DNA of 10,966 nucleotides from Bacteroidales bacterium (lineage in GTDB: Bacteria; Bacteroidota; Bacteroidia; Bacteroidales; Azobacteroidaceae). Position 1 is the stretch's first letter. Each line of letters starts with the position of its first letter. This document shows, one piece after another, positions 1 to 7,878 of this stretch. The position numbers and the translations under genes are program-made. The notes under the pieces were generated by a model. That model ran no database searches and had not been told where the DNA came from. It was given only the letters and a program-made list of their open reading frames with translations. The stretch covers positions 1 through 10,966 of the forward strand of contig JAJBTS010000111.1 of NCBI GenBank assembly GCA_020860885.1. Direction: 5' to 3'.

Positions 1-59
1 TACATAATATTAGAATACACAGATCACTACTCCCCGCAAAAATCGGTTCTTTTTATAGG

Positions 60-67
60 CAAAGTTA
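60..67 (-). promoter_or_regulatory. Possible leftward -7 promoter box
   Basis: Read on the minus strand this is TAACTTTG, an exact match to the Bacteroidetes -7 consensus TAnnTTTG. No convincing TTTG -33 box lies 19-21 bp upstream. It points out of the window, and a minus-strand ATG lies at 5-3, so it could serve a gene beyond the left edge. An 8-bp degenerate match in AT-rich DNA can arise by chance. Confidence 0.3.
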
Positions 68-98
68 AAATAAGATAAAATAAAAACATGTAAAATAA

Positions 99-240
99 TA
101 AAAGAAGAAGTTGCTCCAAAAGTCGAATCTCGTTGTCTATTCTCCAACCCCCTAAAAGGAGCAATTAATATTGGATAGTTATAAGTCCCCTTCAGGGGAT
201 TTAGGGGCTGTAAATTCTTGTGGAACAACTTCTTTTTTTA
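99..240. repeat. 142-bp fold-back (MITE/REP-like) element downstream of htpG
   Basis: The outer arms 99-118 and 221-240 are inverted repeats matching at 18 of 20 positions. Inside lie further palindromic pieces: CCCC-TTCA-GGGG at 187-198, and a CCCCTAAA near 150-157 that is complementary to TTTAGGGG near 200-207. A run of seven T on the right flank and a T-rich stretch on the left (minus-strand reading) would let it act as a terminator in either direction, including for htpG, whose stop is 14 bp away. CCCCTAAA/GGGGATTTAGGGG-type palindromes are, as I recall, dispersed repeats in Bacteroidetes genomes. No transposase is encoded. Whether it is mobile cannot be told from one copy. Confidence 0.6.
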
Positions 241-254
241 CTTTACATAGATCA

Positions 255-2120
255 TTAAATCAGATCGATACTTCTTTTGATGAATTTGCTTAAAGGTTCA
301 CCTTTTAGTAAACCATTGGATAGCAAAGCCAGGTCTACCAATTGACTTACCGTTTCTTTCGAATTTTCTTTATCAGCTTCAATTTTCTTTACTGACGGAG
401 CATCCAGATTTACGGTCATGTTATAGGAAACCGGCATATCTCCGTAAAAATTCATTCCCGGTTGCATATCTGCCATTTCTTTCATTCTTCGCATAAACTC
501 ATTTTGAGTGATAGTAACCGGATTTGCTTTCTCTCCCAAATGTTCAAAACCTACCACAAAATCGGTTTTTTCCATAGGTGGGATAGCTGACTTAAATACT
601 TCAATCAATGCATTCCGTTCTTCTTCTGTCAGCTTCACTTCTTTATTATCCGTTTTCTTGATCAGGTTTTCCAGAACGTCGGCATCCACACGTACAAAAC
701 GTGTTTTTTCCAGTTTCTGCTCCAGGGTATTCATGAAATGATTATCCAATTGTCCGTCCATGATCAATACATTGTATCCTTTTTCTTTGGCTTCATCGAT
801 GTAAGCGTATTGTTCATCTTTATTTGTGGTATACAGATAGATCAATGAACCTTCTTTGTCTGTCTGGTTGGCCGAAACCAATGTTTTGTATTCATCCAGA
901 GTAAAAAATTTCTTTTCTACATCTTCCAGTAAAACGAATTTCATCGCTCTTTCAGAGAATTTCTCTTCGGTAATCATACCATATTCGATGAATATCTTCA
1001 GGCTGCTCCATTTTTCTTCAAACTGCGGACGGTTATTCTTAAATATTTCGTCCAAACGATCGGCTACCTTCTTCGTGATGTAAGTAGAAATTTTCTTCAC
1101 ATTGCTATCCGATTGCAGATACGATCTGGAAACGTTCAACGGTATATCCGGAGAGTCTATCACTCCATGAAGAAGGGTTAAGAATTCCGGTACGATACCT
1201 TCTACGGAATCCGTTACATACACCTGATTGCTGTATAATTGTATTTTGTTTTTTTGAAGATCGATTCCGCTCTTCACTTTTGGGAAATATAAAATTCCTG
1301 TAAGGTTAAAAGGATAATCCACATTCAAATGGATCCAGAAGAGAGGATCTTCGCTAAACGGATAAAGTTCTTTATAAAATTTGATATAATCATCATCAGT
1401 CAATTCTGAAGGTTTTCTTGTCCACAAAGGATTGGTGTCGTTGATTACATTGTCTTCTTCTGTTTCAACCGACTTTCCGTCTTTCCATTCTGTTTTTTTA
1501 CCGAATACGATGGGTATGGGCAAGAAACGGCAATATTTCTTCAATAAAGATTCTATTCTGGATTTTTCCAGGAATTCTTTGCTTTCATCATCGATGTATA
1601 GGATAATATCCGTTCCACGGTCTTCTTTTTTTGTTTCGCTCATCGTATATTCGGGCGATCTGTCGCATTCCCACTTCATGGCTGGAGCTTCAGTTTTCCA
1701 TGACTTGGTGATTATTTCAACTTTTTTCGCAACCATAAAAGCAGAGTAAAAGCCTAATCCGAAATGTCCGATGATGGAATTTGCATTGTCTTTGTATTTA
1801 TCCAGGAAGTCGTTGGCACTGGAGAAAGCAATCTGGTTGATGTATTTTTCAATTTCTTCTGCGGAAAGCCCTACGCCGCGATCGGAAATGGTTAATGTTT
1901 TCTTTTTTTCATTGATGCTGACACGGATACTTAAATCTCCTAATTCACCGCCAAATTCACCTACCGATGACAAGGTCTTTAATTTTTGAGTAGCATCTAC
2001 TGCATTAGAAACGAGTTCACGAAGAAATATTTCGTGATCACTGTAAAGAAACTTTTTGATAACGGGGAAAATATTTTCGGTCGTTACCCCAATGTGACCG
2101 GTTTGTTTCTTAGTACTCAT
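255..2120 (-). CDS. htpG: Molecular chaperone HtpG (bacterial Hsp90)
   Basis: This is an ATP-dependent cytosolic homodimeric chaperone of the Hsp90 family that helps late folding and recovery of stress-damaged proteins. The 621 residues cover the usual three domains. The N-terminal GHKL ATPase has ELVSNAVDA (Glu35, Asn39, Asp42), the DRGVGL box (80-85) and the GHFGLGF lid glycines (118-124). The middle domain contains LNVSRSYLQSD with the ATP-contacting Arg332, equivalent to E. coli Arg336. The C-terminal dimerisation domain ends in KRSIDLI. Length is close to E. coli HtpG (624). Bacteroides orthologues, as I remember them, carry about 60 extra charged residues before the final helices; here that stretch is only a short ADKENSKETV linker. 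The start is the first ATG before the conserved GHIGVTTENIF segment, in an AT-rich leader with no Shine-Dalgarno. It lies downstream of clpC on the same strand but has its own promoter. Confidence 0.98.
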   Translation of the reverse strand: MSTKKQTGHIGVTTENIFPVIKKFLYSDHEIFLRELVSNAVDATQKLKTLSSVGEFGGELGDLSIRVSINEKKKTLTISDRGVGLSAEEIEKYINQIAFSSANDFLDKYKDNANSIIGHFGLGFYSAFMVAKKVEIITKSWKTEAPAMKWECDRSPEYTMSETKKEDRGTDIILYIDDESKEFLEKSRIESLLKKYCRFLPIPIVFGKKTEWKDGKSVETEEDNVINDTNPLWTRKPSELTDDDYIKFYKELYPFSEDPLFWIHLNVDYPFNLTGILYFPKVKSGIDLQKNKIQLYSNQVYVTDSVEGIVPEFLTLLHGVIDSPDIPLNVSRSYLQSDSNVKKISTYITKKVADRLDEIFKNNRPQFEEKWSSLKIFIEYGMITEEKFSERAMKFVLLEDVEKKFFTLDEYKTLVSANQTDKEGSLIYLYTTNKDEQYAYIDEAKEKGYNVLIMDGQLDNHFMNTLEQKLEKTRFVRVDADVLENLIKKTDNKEVKLTEEERNALIEVFKSAIPPMEKTDFVVGFEHLGEKANPVTITQNEFMRRMKEMADMQPGMNFYGDMPVSYNMTVNLDAPSVKKIEADKENSKETVSQLVDLALLSNGLLKGEPLSKFIKRSIDLI

Positions 2121-2166
2121 AGTTATTTAATTATTTAATATTTAATATTTGTAACAATTATTTGTC

Positions 2167-2198
2167 CAAAATTACTCAAAAAAAATGCCAGTTAACAA
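2167..2198 (-). promoter_or_regulatory. htpG promoter (Bacteroidetes type)
   Basis: On the minus strand a TTG (2198-2196) is followed by 21 bp and then TAATTTTG (2174-2167), an exact TAnnTTTG -7 box. Transcription would begin near 2160, leaving a leader of about 40 nt that is almost entirely A and T. It lies downstream of the clpC terminator, so it is the expected source of htpG transcripts. This is a consensus match only; no start site has been measured. Confidence 0.6.
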
Positions 2199-2308
2199 GT
2201 CTGTCATTTTGTCCTGAACTGTTGCCGTTATCAATCATGCTTTATTGGAGTAGCAAACCATTGGTTAATTATATATGATTGTTAATAGATAGTTGTTGAA
2301 TGCGGTGG

Positions 2309-2410
2309 GATGTACATCCGAGCATCTCTGAGATGTACATCCGAGGGTAGTGGTGCAAAGCACAGTCAAGCCTCTCAGATGTACATCTCAGAGATGCTCA
2401 GATGTATATC
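2309..2410. repeat. Palindromic 23-bp-period repeat forming a 33-bp-arm inverted repeat
   Basis: The perfect palindrome GATGTACATC occurs at 2309, 2332 and 2378, with a one-base variant (GATGTATATC) at 2401. The spacings are 23, 46 and 23 bp, so all copies sit on one 23-bp period. The block 2309-2341 is also an inverted repeat of 2378-2410, identical at 31 of 33 positions. The 36-bp loop contains its own small hairpin, GTGC-AAA-GCAC (2353-2363). The unit lies between the clpC terminator and the htpG promoter, about 110 bp upstream of the latter's -33 box, in otherwise gene-free DNA. It could be a REP-type dispersed repeat or a cluster of binding sites for a dimeric regulator. I do not recognise it as a named family. 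Confidence 0.8.
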
Positions 2411-2473
2411 TCAGCGAGTTGATTCTACGTAATGACAGGTCTGTTTCCCGTTTGATTGGTTGAAGAGAGATAA

Positions 2474-2508
2474 TAAAAAAGAGGTATCTCACTTTGAGAT
2501 ACCTCTTT
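2474..2508 (-). terminator. Rho-independent terminator of clpC
   Basis: A perfect 14-bp inverted repeat (2478-2491 with 2495-2508, containing GAGGTATCTCA/TGAGATACCTC) has a 3-nt loop. On the minus strand it is followed by six T (2480-2475). It sits 22 bp after the clpC stop codon and separates clpC from htpG transcription. Confidence 0.9.
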
Positions 2509-2530
2509 CCATACATTATTTAGAGAAGAA

Positions 2531-5068
2531 TTAATCTTCCTTTTTAGCTTTTTTCTTTGGTTTTTCCACCTGAGTAATGATCTTTTGTTCGTTGGAGTCA
2601 AAGTCGACAGTAATGGAATCTCCTTCTTTGACATCCGATTTAATGATCATCTCTGCCAATTCATCTTCAAGATACTTCTGGATAGCTCTTTTTAGAGGTC
2701 TTGCCCCGAATTGTATATCGTAACCTTTAGAGGCAATAAACTCCTTCGCTTTTTCTGTAATACTTAACTTATATCCTAAGTTTTCAACTCTTGAATAGAA
2801 TCCTTTGAGTTCCAGATCTATGATTTTGTATATGGAATCTTTCTCCAATTGATCAAACATTATTATATCATCGACCCTGTTCAGGAACTCGGGCGCAAAA
2901 GCTCTGTTCAATGCTTTCTGAATAACCCCTCTGGAGAATTCTTTATCATTTTCACTGGAAATAGAACTGTTGAAACCTATTCCTTTACCGAAGTCCTTCA
3001 ACTGTCGGGTTCCGACATTCGAAGTCAGGATAAGAATGGTGTTCTTGAAGTCTATTCTGCGGCCCAGACTATCCGTTAAACGCCCTTCATCCATAACCTG
3101 CAGCAATAAGTTGAATACATCCGGATGAGCTTTCTCGATTTCATCGAGTAAAACAACAGAATAGGGTTTGCGGCGTACTTTTTCCGTAAGCTGTCCGCCT
3201 TCTTCATAACCTACGTATCCCGGAGGCGCTCCGATCAGTCTGGATACAGTAAACTTTTCCATGTATTCCGACATATCGATGCGGATCAGAGTATCTGTCG
3301 AATCGAATAAGAATTCCGCCAGTTTCTTAGCCAGATGTGTCTTACCGACCCCTGTAGGTCCTAAAAACAGGAATGTGCCTATCGGTTTATTCGGATCTTT
3401 CAATCCTATCCGGTTTCTTTGGATCGCTTTCACTATTTTCTGTACGGCATCGTCTTGACCGATAACATTTGCTTTCAGGATGTCGTTCATTTCCATAAGC
3501 TTTTGATTTTCAGCTTTGGCGATACGCTGAACGGGCACACCGGACATCATAGCGACTACTTCAGCCACCTTATCACCGTCTACTATCTGCTTGTTTTCCT
3601 GCAATTCCTCCTCCCATTTAGTCTGGGCGGCTTCCAGTTTAAGCATCAGTTGCCTTTCCTGATCGCGGTAGCTGGCAGCTAACTCGAAATTCTGAGATTT
3701 TACGGCATTTAGTTTGTTCTGTTTTGTCTCTTCGATCTGGCCTTCCAGCTCTTCGATTGCTTTAGGCACCACTATATTAGAAATATGAGTACGGGAGCCT
3801 GCTTCATCCAAAGCATCGATGGCTTTATCCGGGAAATTGCGGTCGCTGATATAGCGGTCTGTCAGTTTCACACACAGATCAATTGCTTCTTCCGTATAGA
3901 TAACGTTATGATGATCTTCGTACTTCGGTTTAATGTTTTCCAATATCTGGTGGGTTTCCTCTGCAGTAGTAGGATCTACCATTACTTTCTGGAAACGACG
4001 TTCCAAAGCGCCGTCTTTCTCGATATTCTTCCTGTACTCATCCAGGGTGGTAGCACCGATACATTGTATTTCGCCCCTTGCCAAAGCCGGTTTAAGCATA
4101 TTTGCAGCATCCATGGATCCTGTAGCGCCGCCGGCACCGACAATGGTATGTATTTCGTCGATGAAAAGGATAACGTTCGGGTTCTTCGACAGTTCATTTA
4201 ATATGGCCTTAATCCTTTCTTCAAATTGTCCGCGGTATTTTGTTCCTGCAACAATAGAAGCCATATCCAGATTAACTACCCGTTTGTCGAATAACACACG
4301 GGCAACTTTTCTCTGTACGATACGAGCCGCCAATCCTTCTACAATGGCTGATTTACCGACTCCGGGTTCTCCGATCAATACCGGATTGTTTTTCTTTCTC
4401 CGGCTTAATATCTGGGCCAGGCGTTCAATCTCTTTTTCACGGCCTACAATAGGATCCAGCCTGTTTTCTTCGGCAGCTTTTGTCAGATCCGTCCCAAAAC
4501 TGTCGATAACAGGAGTATCTGAGTTTTTAGGGCTCGGCCTTTCTTTCTTTCTTGTGCTGGAAAACTGATCTTCTTCTTCTTCATCTTCTTCGTCGCCGAA
4601 TTCAGCACCCATTCTCGGTAATTCATCTTCCGTTATCTCTTTCCTATCAAGAATAGCGTCGTAAACCTTATGATAATCTATATCATACTCTCCCAGTATA
4701 CGGGAAGCCAACGATTCCGTATTCTTCAGGATAGCCAGAAGAACGTGTTCGGTATCTGTTTCCGAGCTATTCAGACTAATAGATTCCAGCAGGCTTAACC
4801 GTAATAAGTTTTCTACGCTTTTATCTATCGTTAATTGATTTTCTGAGATATAATTGCCTTCTTCATACATTTCATGATCCAGTGCCGATTTCAACTCCGT
4901 TGAATCTACACCTAATAGTTGAATAATAGTGGAGGCAGAATTCTTTGAATCCCGTAAAATGCCTAACAGGATATGCTCGATTCCCACATTCGAATTGTGC
5001 AATCTTCCGGCTTCTTCCCTGCTATACATTAATATTTCCTTTACACTATTTGAAAAGTTTTTTTTCAT
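2531..5068 (-). CDS. clpC: ATP-dependent Clp protease ATP-binding subunit ClpC
   Basis: This is a class I Hsp100 AAA+ unfoldase that would thread substrates into ClpP in the cytosol. In 845 residues it has a Clp-N double repeat (about 4-145), an acidic linker (159-168), and AAA+ domain 1 with Walker A GEPGVGKS (233-240) and Walker B VILFIDE (299-305). A UVR-containing middle segment (about 436-471) separates it from AAA+ domain 2 with Walker A GPTGVGKT (570-577) and Walker B VVLLDE (638-643). An IGF tripeptide (697-699) lies where ClpP-binding unfoldases carry their docking loop, and the tail is Lys-rich. The UVR motif, short middle domain and IGF loop argue for ClpC over ClpB (long coiled coil, no ClpP loop) or ClpA. 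The start gives MKKNFSNSVKEILMYSREEA, the usual ClpC N-terminus. It is divergent from gyrA, with 213 bp between. No CtsR or McsA/B gene is visible nearby. Confidence 0.96.
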   Translation of the reverse strand: MKKNFSNSVKEILMYSREEAGRLHNSNVGIEHILLGILRDSKNSASTIIQLLGVDSTELKSALDHEMYEEGNYISENQLTIDKSVENLLRLSLLESISLNSSETDTEHVLLAILKNTESLASRILGEYDIDYHKVYDAILDRKEITEDELPRMGAEFGDEEDEEEEDQFSSTRKKERPSPKNSDTPVIDSFGTDLTKAAEENRLDPIVGREKEIERLAQILSRRKKNNPVLIGEPGVGKSAIVEGLAARIVQRKVARVLFDKRVVNLDMASIVAGTKYRGQFEERIKAILNELSKNPNVILFIDEIHTIVGAGGATGSMDAANMLKPALARGEIQCIGATTLDEYRKNIEKDGALERRFQKVMVDPTTAEETHQILENIKPKYEDHHNVIYTEEAIDLCVKLTDRYISDRNFPDKAIDALDEAGSRTHISNIVVPKAIEELEGQIEETKQNKLNAVKSQNFELAASYRDQERQLMLKLEAAQTKWEEELQENKQIVDGDKVAEVVAMMSGVPVQRIAKAENQKLMEMNDILKANVIGQDDAVQKIVKAIQRNRIGLKDPNKPIGTFLFLGPTGVGKTHLAKKLAEFLFDSTDTLIRIDMSEYMEKFTVSRLIGAPPGYVGYEEGGQLTEKVRRKPYSVVLLDEIEKAHPDVFNLLLQVMDEGRLTDSLGRRIDFKNTILILTSNVGTRQLKDFGKGIGFNSSISSENDKEFSRGVIQKALNRAFAPEFLNRVDDIIMFDQLEKDSIYKIIDLELKGFYSRVENLGYKLSITEKAKEFIASKGYDIQFGARPLKRAIQKYLEDELAEMIIKSDVKEGDSITVDFDSNEQKIITQVEKPKKKAKKED

Positions 5069-5111
5069 ATTTTTTGATGTAAATATCCTTCGTTTTACGA
5101 TAATATTTAAG

Positions 5112-5126
5112 TCAAATGTTATGCCA
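5112..5126 (-). promoter_or_regulatory. Candidate clpC upstream element TGGCAT-N5-TTGA
   Basis: On the minus strand TGGCATAACATTTGA lies 43 nt upstream of the clpC ATG. The AACATTTG inside it differs at one base from the TAnnTTTG -7 box. The same TGGCAT-N5-TTGA arrangement occurs upstream of htpG (2190-2176). No good -33 box pairs with it here, so its role as a clpC promoter is only a suggestion. Confidence 0.3.
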
Positions 5127-5213
5127 TTTCGAAATACTGTCTAAAATGTCATATTCTAGTGCAAAACTAACAGAAAGATTTCAAAAAATGTTTTAATATT
5201 CCAAGAATTTATA

Positions 5214-5221
5214 GTAATTTA
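5214..5221 (+). promoter_or_regulatory. Possible gyrA -7 box
   Basis: TAATTTAG matches TAnnTTTG at all but one position and lies about 60 bp before the gyrA start. I found no clear TTG/TTTG -33 box at the usual distance. It is the best candidate in the gap but weak. Confidence 0.3.
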
Positions 5222-5223
5222 GC

Positions 5224-5248
5224 ATGATTTTTTAGACAGAAAAATCAT
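5224..5248 (+). promoter_or_regulatory. Hairpin in the gyrA leader
   Basis: ATGATTTTT and AAAAATCAT form a perfect 9-bp inverted repeat around a 7-nt loop (TAGACAG). It is 33 bp upstream of the gyrA ATG, just after the candidate -7 box, so it would lie at or near the 5' end of the mRNA. The stem is AT-rich and not followed by a T-run, so it is not an obvious terminator. It could be an operator or an mRNA-stabilising stem. Confidence 0.45.
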
Positions 5249-5281
5249 AGAAGAAGTAATGTTAAACCAATTATATATTAA

Positions 5282-7837
5282 ATGACAGATAATCAAGATA
5301 GAATTATCCAGGTTAATATTGAAGAGCAAATGAAATCGGCATACATTGATTACTCAATGTCTGTCATTGTGTCGCGTGCTTTACCTGATGTTAGAGATGG
5401 TTTTAAACCTGTGCACCGTCGTGTGTTGTTTGGAATGAACGAATTGGGCAATCATTCGGATAAACCCTATAAAAAATCGGCGAGAATCGTTGGAGAAGTT
5501 CTTGGTAAATATCACCCTCACGGAGATAGCTCCGTGTATTTTGCAATGGTACGTATGGCCCAGGAGTGGTCGTTGCGGTATCCTTTGGTAGATGGACAGG
5601 GTAATTATGGCTCGGTTGACGGAGATGAGCCGGCGGCGATGCGTTATACAGAAGCACGCCTGAGTAAATTAGCAGAAGAAATGTTGAGGGATATTGACAA
5701 GGATACGGTTGATATGACTCTCAACTTCGATGATACATTAAAAGAACCTACTGTACTCCCTACACGGATTCCTGTATTGTTAATGAACGGAACTTCCGGT
5801 ATTGCGGTAGGAATGGCAACGAATATGCCTCCTCACAATTTATCGGAATGTATCGAAGGTATTGTAGCTTTTATTGATGCCCGTGGAGATCTTACTGTTG
5901 AGGATTTGATGGAGTATATTAAAGCTCCGGACTTCCCTACAGGGGCTTATATATATGGTTATCAGGGTGTAAAAGATGCTTTTAAGACAGGTAGAGGCCG
6001 TATTATTTTAAGAGGTAAAGCGGAAATAGAAGTCCATAACAACAAAGAGAAAATTGTTATTACTGAAATACCTTATCTGGTAAATAAAGCGGAATTGATT
6101 AAGCATATTGCCGATTTGGTAGGAGAGAAGAAACTGGAAGGAATTTCCAATGTTAACGATGAATCGGACCGCGAAGGAATGCGTATTGTCGTTGACGTTA
6201 AAAAGGATTTTAATTCCAGTGTCATCCTGAATAAATTATACAAACTGACAGCTCTGCAATCTTCTTTCAATGTAAACAACATTGCTTTGGTTAACGGACG
6301 TCCTTTGATGTTGAATCTGAAAGACATGATCCGGCATTTTGTGGATCATAGGGTAGATGTTGTATTGCGCAGAACCAAATATGATTTGAATAAAGCGGAA
6401 CAAAGGGCTCATATCGTTGAAGGTTTGATTATTGCTTCCGATAATATCGATGAAGTAATAGCTATTATACGTTCTTCTTCCAATCCGAATCAGGCCATTG
6501 AAAGATTGATGGAAAAGTTCAGCCTCTCGGAAATTCAATCACGCGCAATTGTGGAAATGAGATTGCGTCAGTTGACGGGGCTGGAACAGGATAAACTGAG
6601 AGCTGAGTTTGATGAACTTCAAAAAACGATTGCCTATTTGAAAGAAATACTATCCAATCAGGATAAACTGATGGAAGTGATCAAAGACGAGCTTGTTGAA
6701 GTGAAAAATAAATTTGGAGACAACAGGAAATCGGAAATCATTTATGCAACTGAAGATCTGAACCCGGAAGATTTTTATGCGGATGATGAAATGATTATCA
6801 CTATATCTCATATGGGATATATAAAACGAACTCCTTTAGCCGAATTCAGGTCGCAAAACAGAGGGGGAGTGGGAGCAAAAGGTTCGGAGACACGGGATGA
6901 AGACTTTGTGGAATATATTTATCCGGCCAGCATGCACGCCACGATGATGTTCTTTACTCAAAAAGGAAAGTGCTATTGGCTGAAAGTTTATCAAATCCCT
7001 GAAGGTACTAAAACATCCAAAGGCCGGGCGATCCAGAATTTACTGAATATTGATGCGGACGACAAGGTAAATGCTTTTGTTCGTGTTAAAAAGTTGACAG
7101 ATAAGGAATTTGTAGAGTCTCACTATCTTTTATTCTGTACAAAGAAAGGTGTGATTAAAAAAACGCTTCTGGAAGCTTATTCCCGTCCCCGTCAGAATGG
7201 AGTGAATGCTATTACTCTACATGACGACGATGAAGTGATAGGAGTAAGAATGACCAATGGACGTAATGAAATAGTTATTGCAAGCAAAAAAGGTCGTGCT
7301 ATCCGCTTTAATGAAGCAACCGTTCGGAGTATGGGACGTACTGCAGCCGGTGTACGTGGTATTACATTGGATCCGTCCGGTGATGAAGTAGTCGGTATGG
7401 TCTGTATCAAAGATAAAGAAAATGAAAGTATCCTGGTTGTATCTGAACAAGGATATGGTAAGCGTTCCAAATTAGAAGACTATAGGATCACAAACAGAGG
7501 CGGAAAAGGTGTTAAAACTTTAAATATCACCGAAAAGACAGGATTACTGGTCGGAATAAAGAGTGTAACGGATGACAATGACCTGATGATTATTAATAAA
7601 TCAGGAATAACGATCCGCGTTAAAGTTTCCGACTTGAATATCATAGGACGTGCTACTCAAGGAGTGAGATTGATCAATCTGGAAAAGAGAAACGATGAGA
7701 TCGCTTCTGTATGTAAAGTACTATCGGAAAATGATATTGAAGAGATGGAAAGTCTTAATGCTGAGGATAGTGAAAATAATCTAAGCGAAGAAAAAAATAA
7801 TGAAAATAATATGGAAATAAACGAGGGTAATAATTAA
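5282..7837 (+). CDS. gyrA: DNA gyrase subunit A
   Basis: GyrA forms the A2B2 type IIA topoisomerase that introduces negative supercoils; this subunit cuts and rejoins DNA and wraps it. The winged-helix/tower part contains [11 protein letters not shown] with catalytic Tyr122, the same number as in E. coli. The quinolone-determining stretch [18 protein letters not shown] (77-94) keeps Ser83 but has Phe87 where E. coli has Asp87; I recall Phe as normal in Bacteroides, so this is probably lineage-typical. A coiled-coil segment (about 368-480) follows. The C-terminal beta-pinwheel holds a GyrA-box-like TNRGGKG (737-743) and a related QNRGGVG (525-531). These, with the wrapping domain and gyrase-like length (851 residues), favour GyrA over ParC. 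The last 25 residues are an Asn/Glu-rich, low-complexity tail. The start is the ATG directly before the conserved N-terminal segment, with an AT-rich leader. Confidence 0.97.
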   Translation: MTDNQDRIIQVNIEEQMKSAYIDYSMSVIVSRALPDVRDGFKPVHRRVLFGMNELGNHSDKPYKKSARIVGEVLGKYHPHGDSSVYFAMVRMAQEWSLRYPLVDGQGNYGSVDGDEPAAMRYTEARLSKLAEEMLRDIDKDTVDMTLNFDDTLKEPTVLPTRIPVLLMNGTSGIAVGMATNMPPHNLSECIEGIVAFIDARGDLTVEDLMEYIKAPDFPTGAYIYGYQGVKDAFKTGRGRIILRGKAEIEVHNNKEKIVITEIPYLVNKAELIKHIADLVGEKKLEGISNVNDESDREGMRIVVDVKKDFNSSVILNKLYKLTALQSSFNVNNIALVNGRPLMLNLKDMIRHFVDHRVDVVLRRTKYDLNKAEQRAHIVEGLIIASDNIDEVIAIIRSSSNPNQAIERLMEKFSLSEIQSRAIVEMRLRQLTGLEQDKLRAEFDELQKTIAYLKEILSNQDKLMEVIKDELVEVKNKFGDNRKSEIIYATEDLNPEDFYADDEMIITISHMGYIKRTPLAEFRSQNRGGVGAKGSETRDEDFVEYIYPASMHATMMFFTQKGKCYWLKVYQIPEGTKTSKGRAIQNLLNIDADDKVNAFVRVKKLTDKEFVESHYLLFCTKKGVIKKTLLEAYSRPRQNGVNAITLHDDDEVIGVRMTNGRNEIVIASKKGRAIRFNEATVRSMGRTAAGVRGITLDPSGDEVVGMVCIKDKENESILVVSEQGYGKRSKLEDYRITNRGGKGVKTLNITEKTGLLVGIKSVTDDNDLMIINKSGITIRVKVSDLNIIGRATQGVRLINLEKRNDEIASVCKVLSENDIEEMESLNAEDSENNLSEEKNNENNMEINEGNN

Positions 7838-7842
7838 TTGTT

Positions 7843-7850
7843 TATTTTTG
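7843..7850 (+). promoter_or_regulatory. Possible -7 box for the TPR gene
   Basis: TATTTTTG fits TAnnTTTG exactly in the 41-bp gap after gyrA and would give a leader of roughly 20 nt. No TTG is seen at the -33 position, and no terminator separates the genes. Read-through from gyrA is equally possible. Confidence 0.3.
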
Positions 7851-7878
7851 TATTTATAATCAATAAATTAATTTTAAT

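Noticed and set aside
10..228. 72-codon minus-strand reading frame after htpG
   Set aside because: It runs through the fold-back element 99-240 and its translation is that of the palindromic repeat. No family is recognised, there is no independent gene signal, and such frames are typical artefacts of dispersed repeats.
2176..2190. Sigma-54 promoter for htpG
   Set aside because: The -24 TGGCA and spacing fit, but the -12 GC dinucleotide is GA. A standard TTG-N21-TAnnTTTG promoter covers the same place.
2309..2410. CRISPR array
   Set aside because: Spacing is 23 bp with repeats of only about 10 bp, the spacers are inverted copies of each other, and no cas gene is nearby.
2425..2634. 69-codon minus-strand frame over the clpC 3' end
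   Set aside because: It overlaps the end of clpC out of frame and reads through the terminator hairpin, so it is not a gene.
3933..4568. 211-codon plus-strand frame opposite clpC
   Set aside because: It lies wholly antisense to the well-supported clpC frame. The composition (Ser/Phe/Leu-rich) is what the complementary strand of that coding region would give.
4563..4605. GAA/CTT-type triplet tract in clpC as a variable microsatellite
   Set aside because: It encodes the acidic linker (159-168) in mixed GAA/GAG/GAT/GAC codons, an ordinary low-complexity linker and not a pure repeat prone to slippage.
5520..5565. GyrA Phe87 as a quinolone-resistance mutation
   Set aside because: E. coli has Asp87 here, but I recall Phe as the usual residue in Bacteroides GyrA, and Ser83, the main hotspot, is unchanged. 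It is not evidence of acquired resistance.
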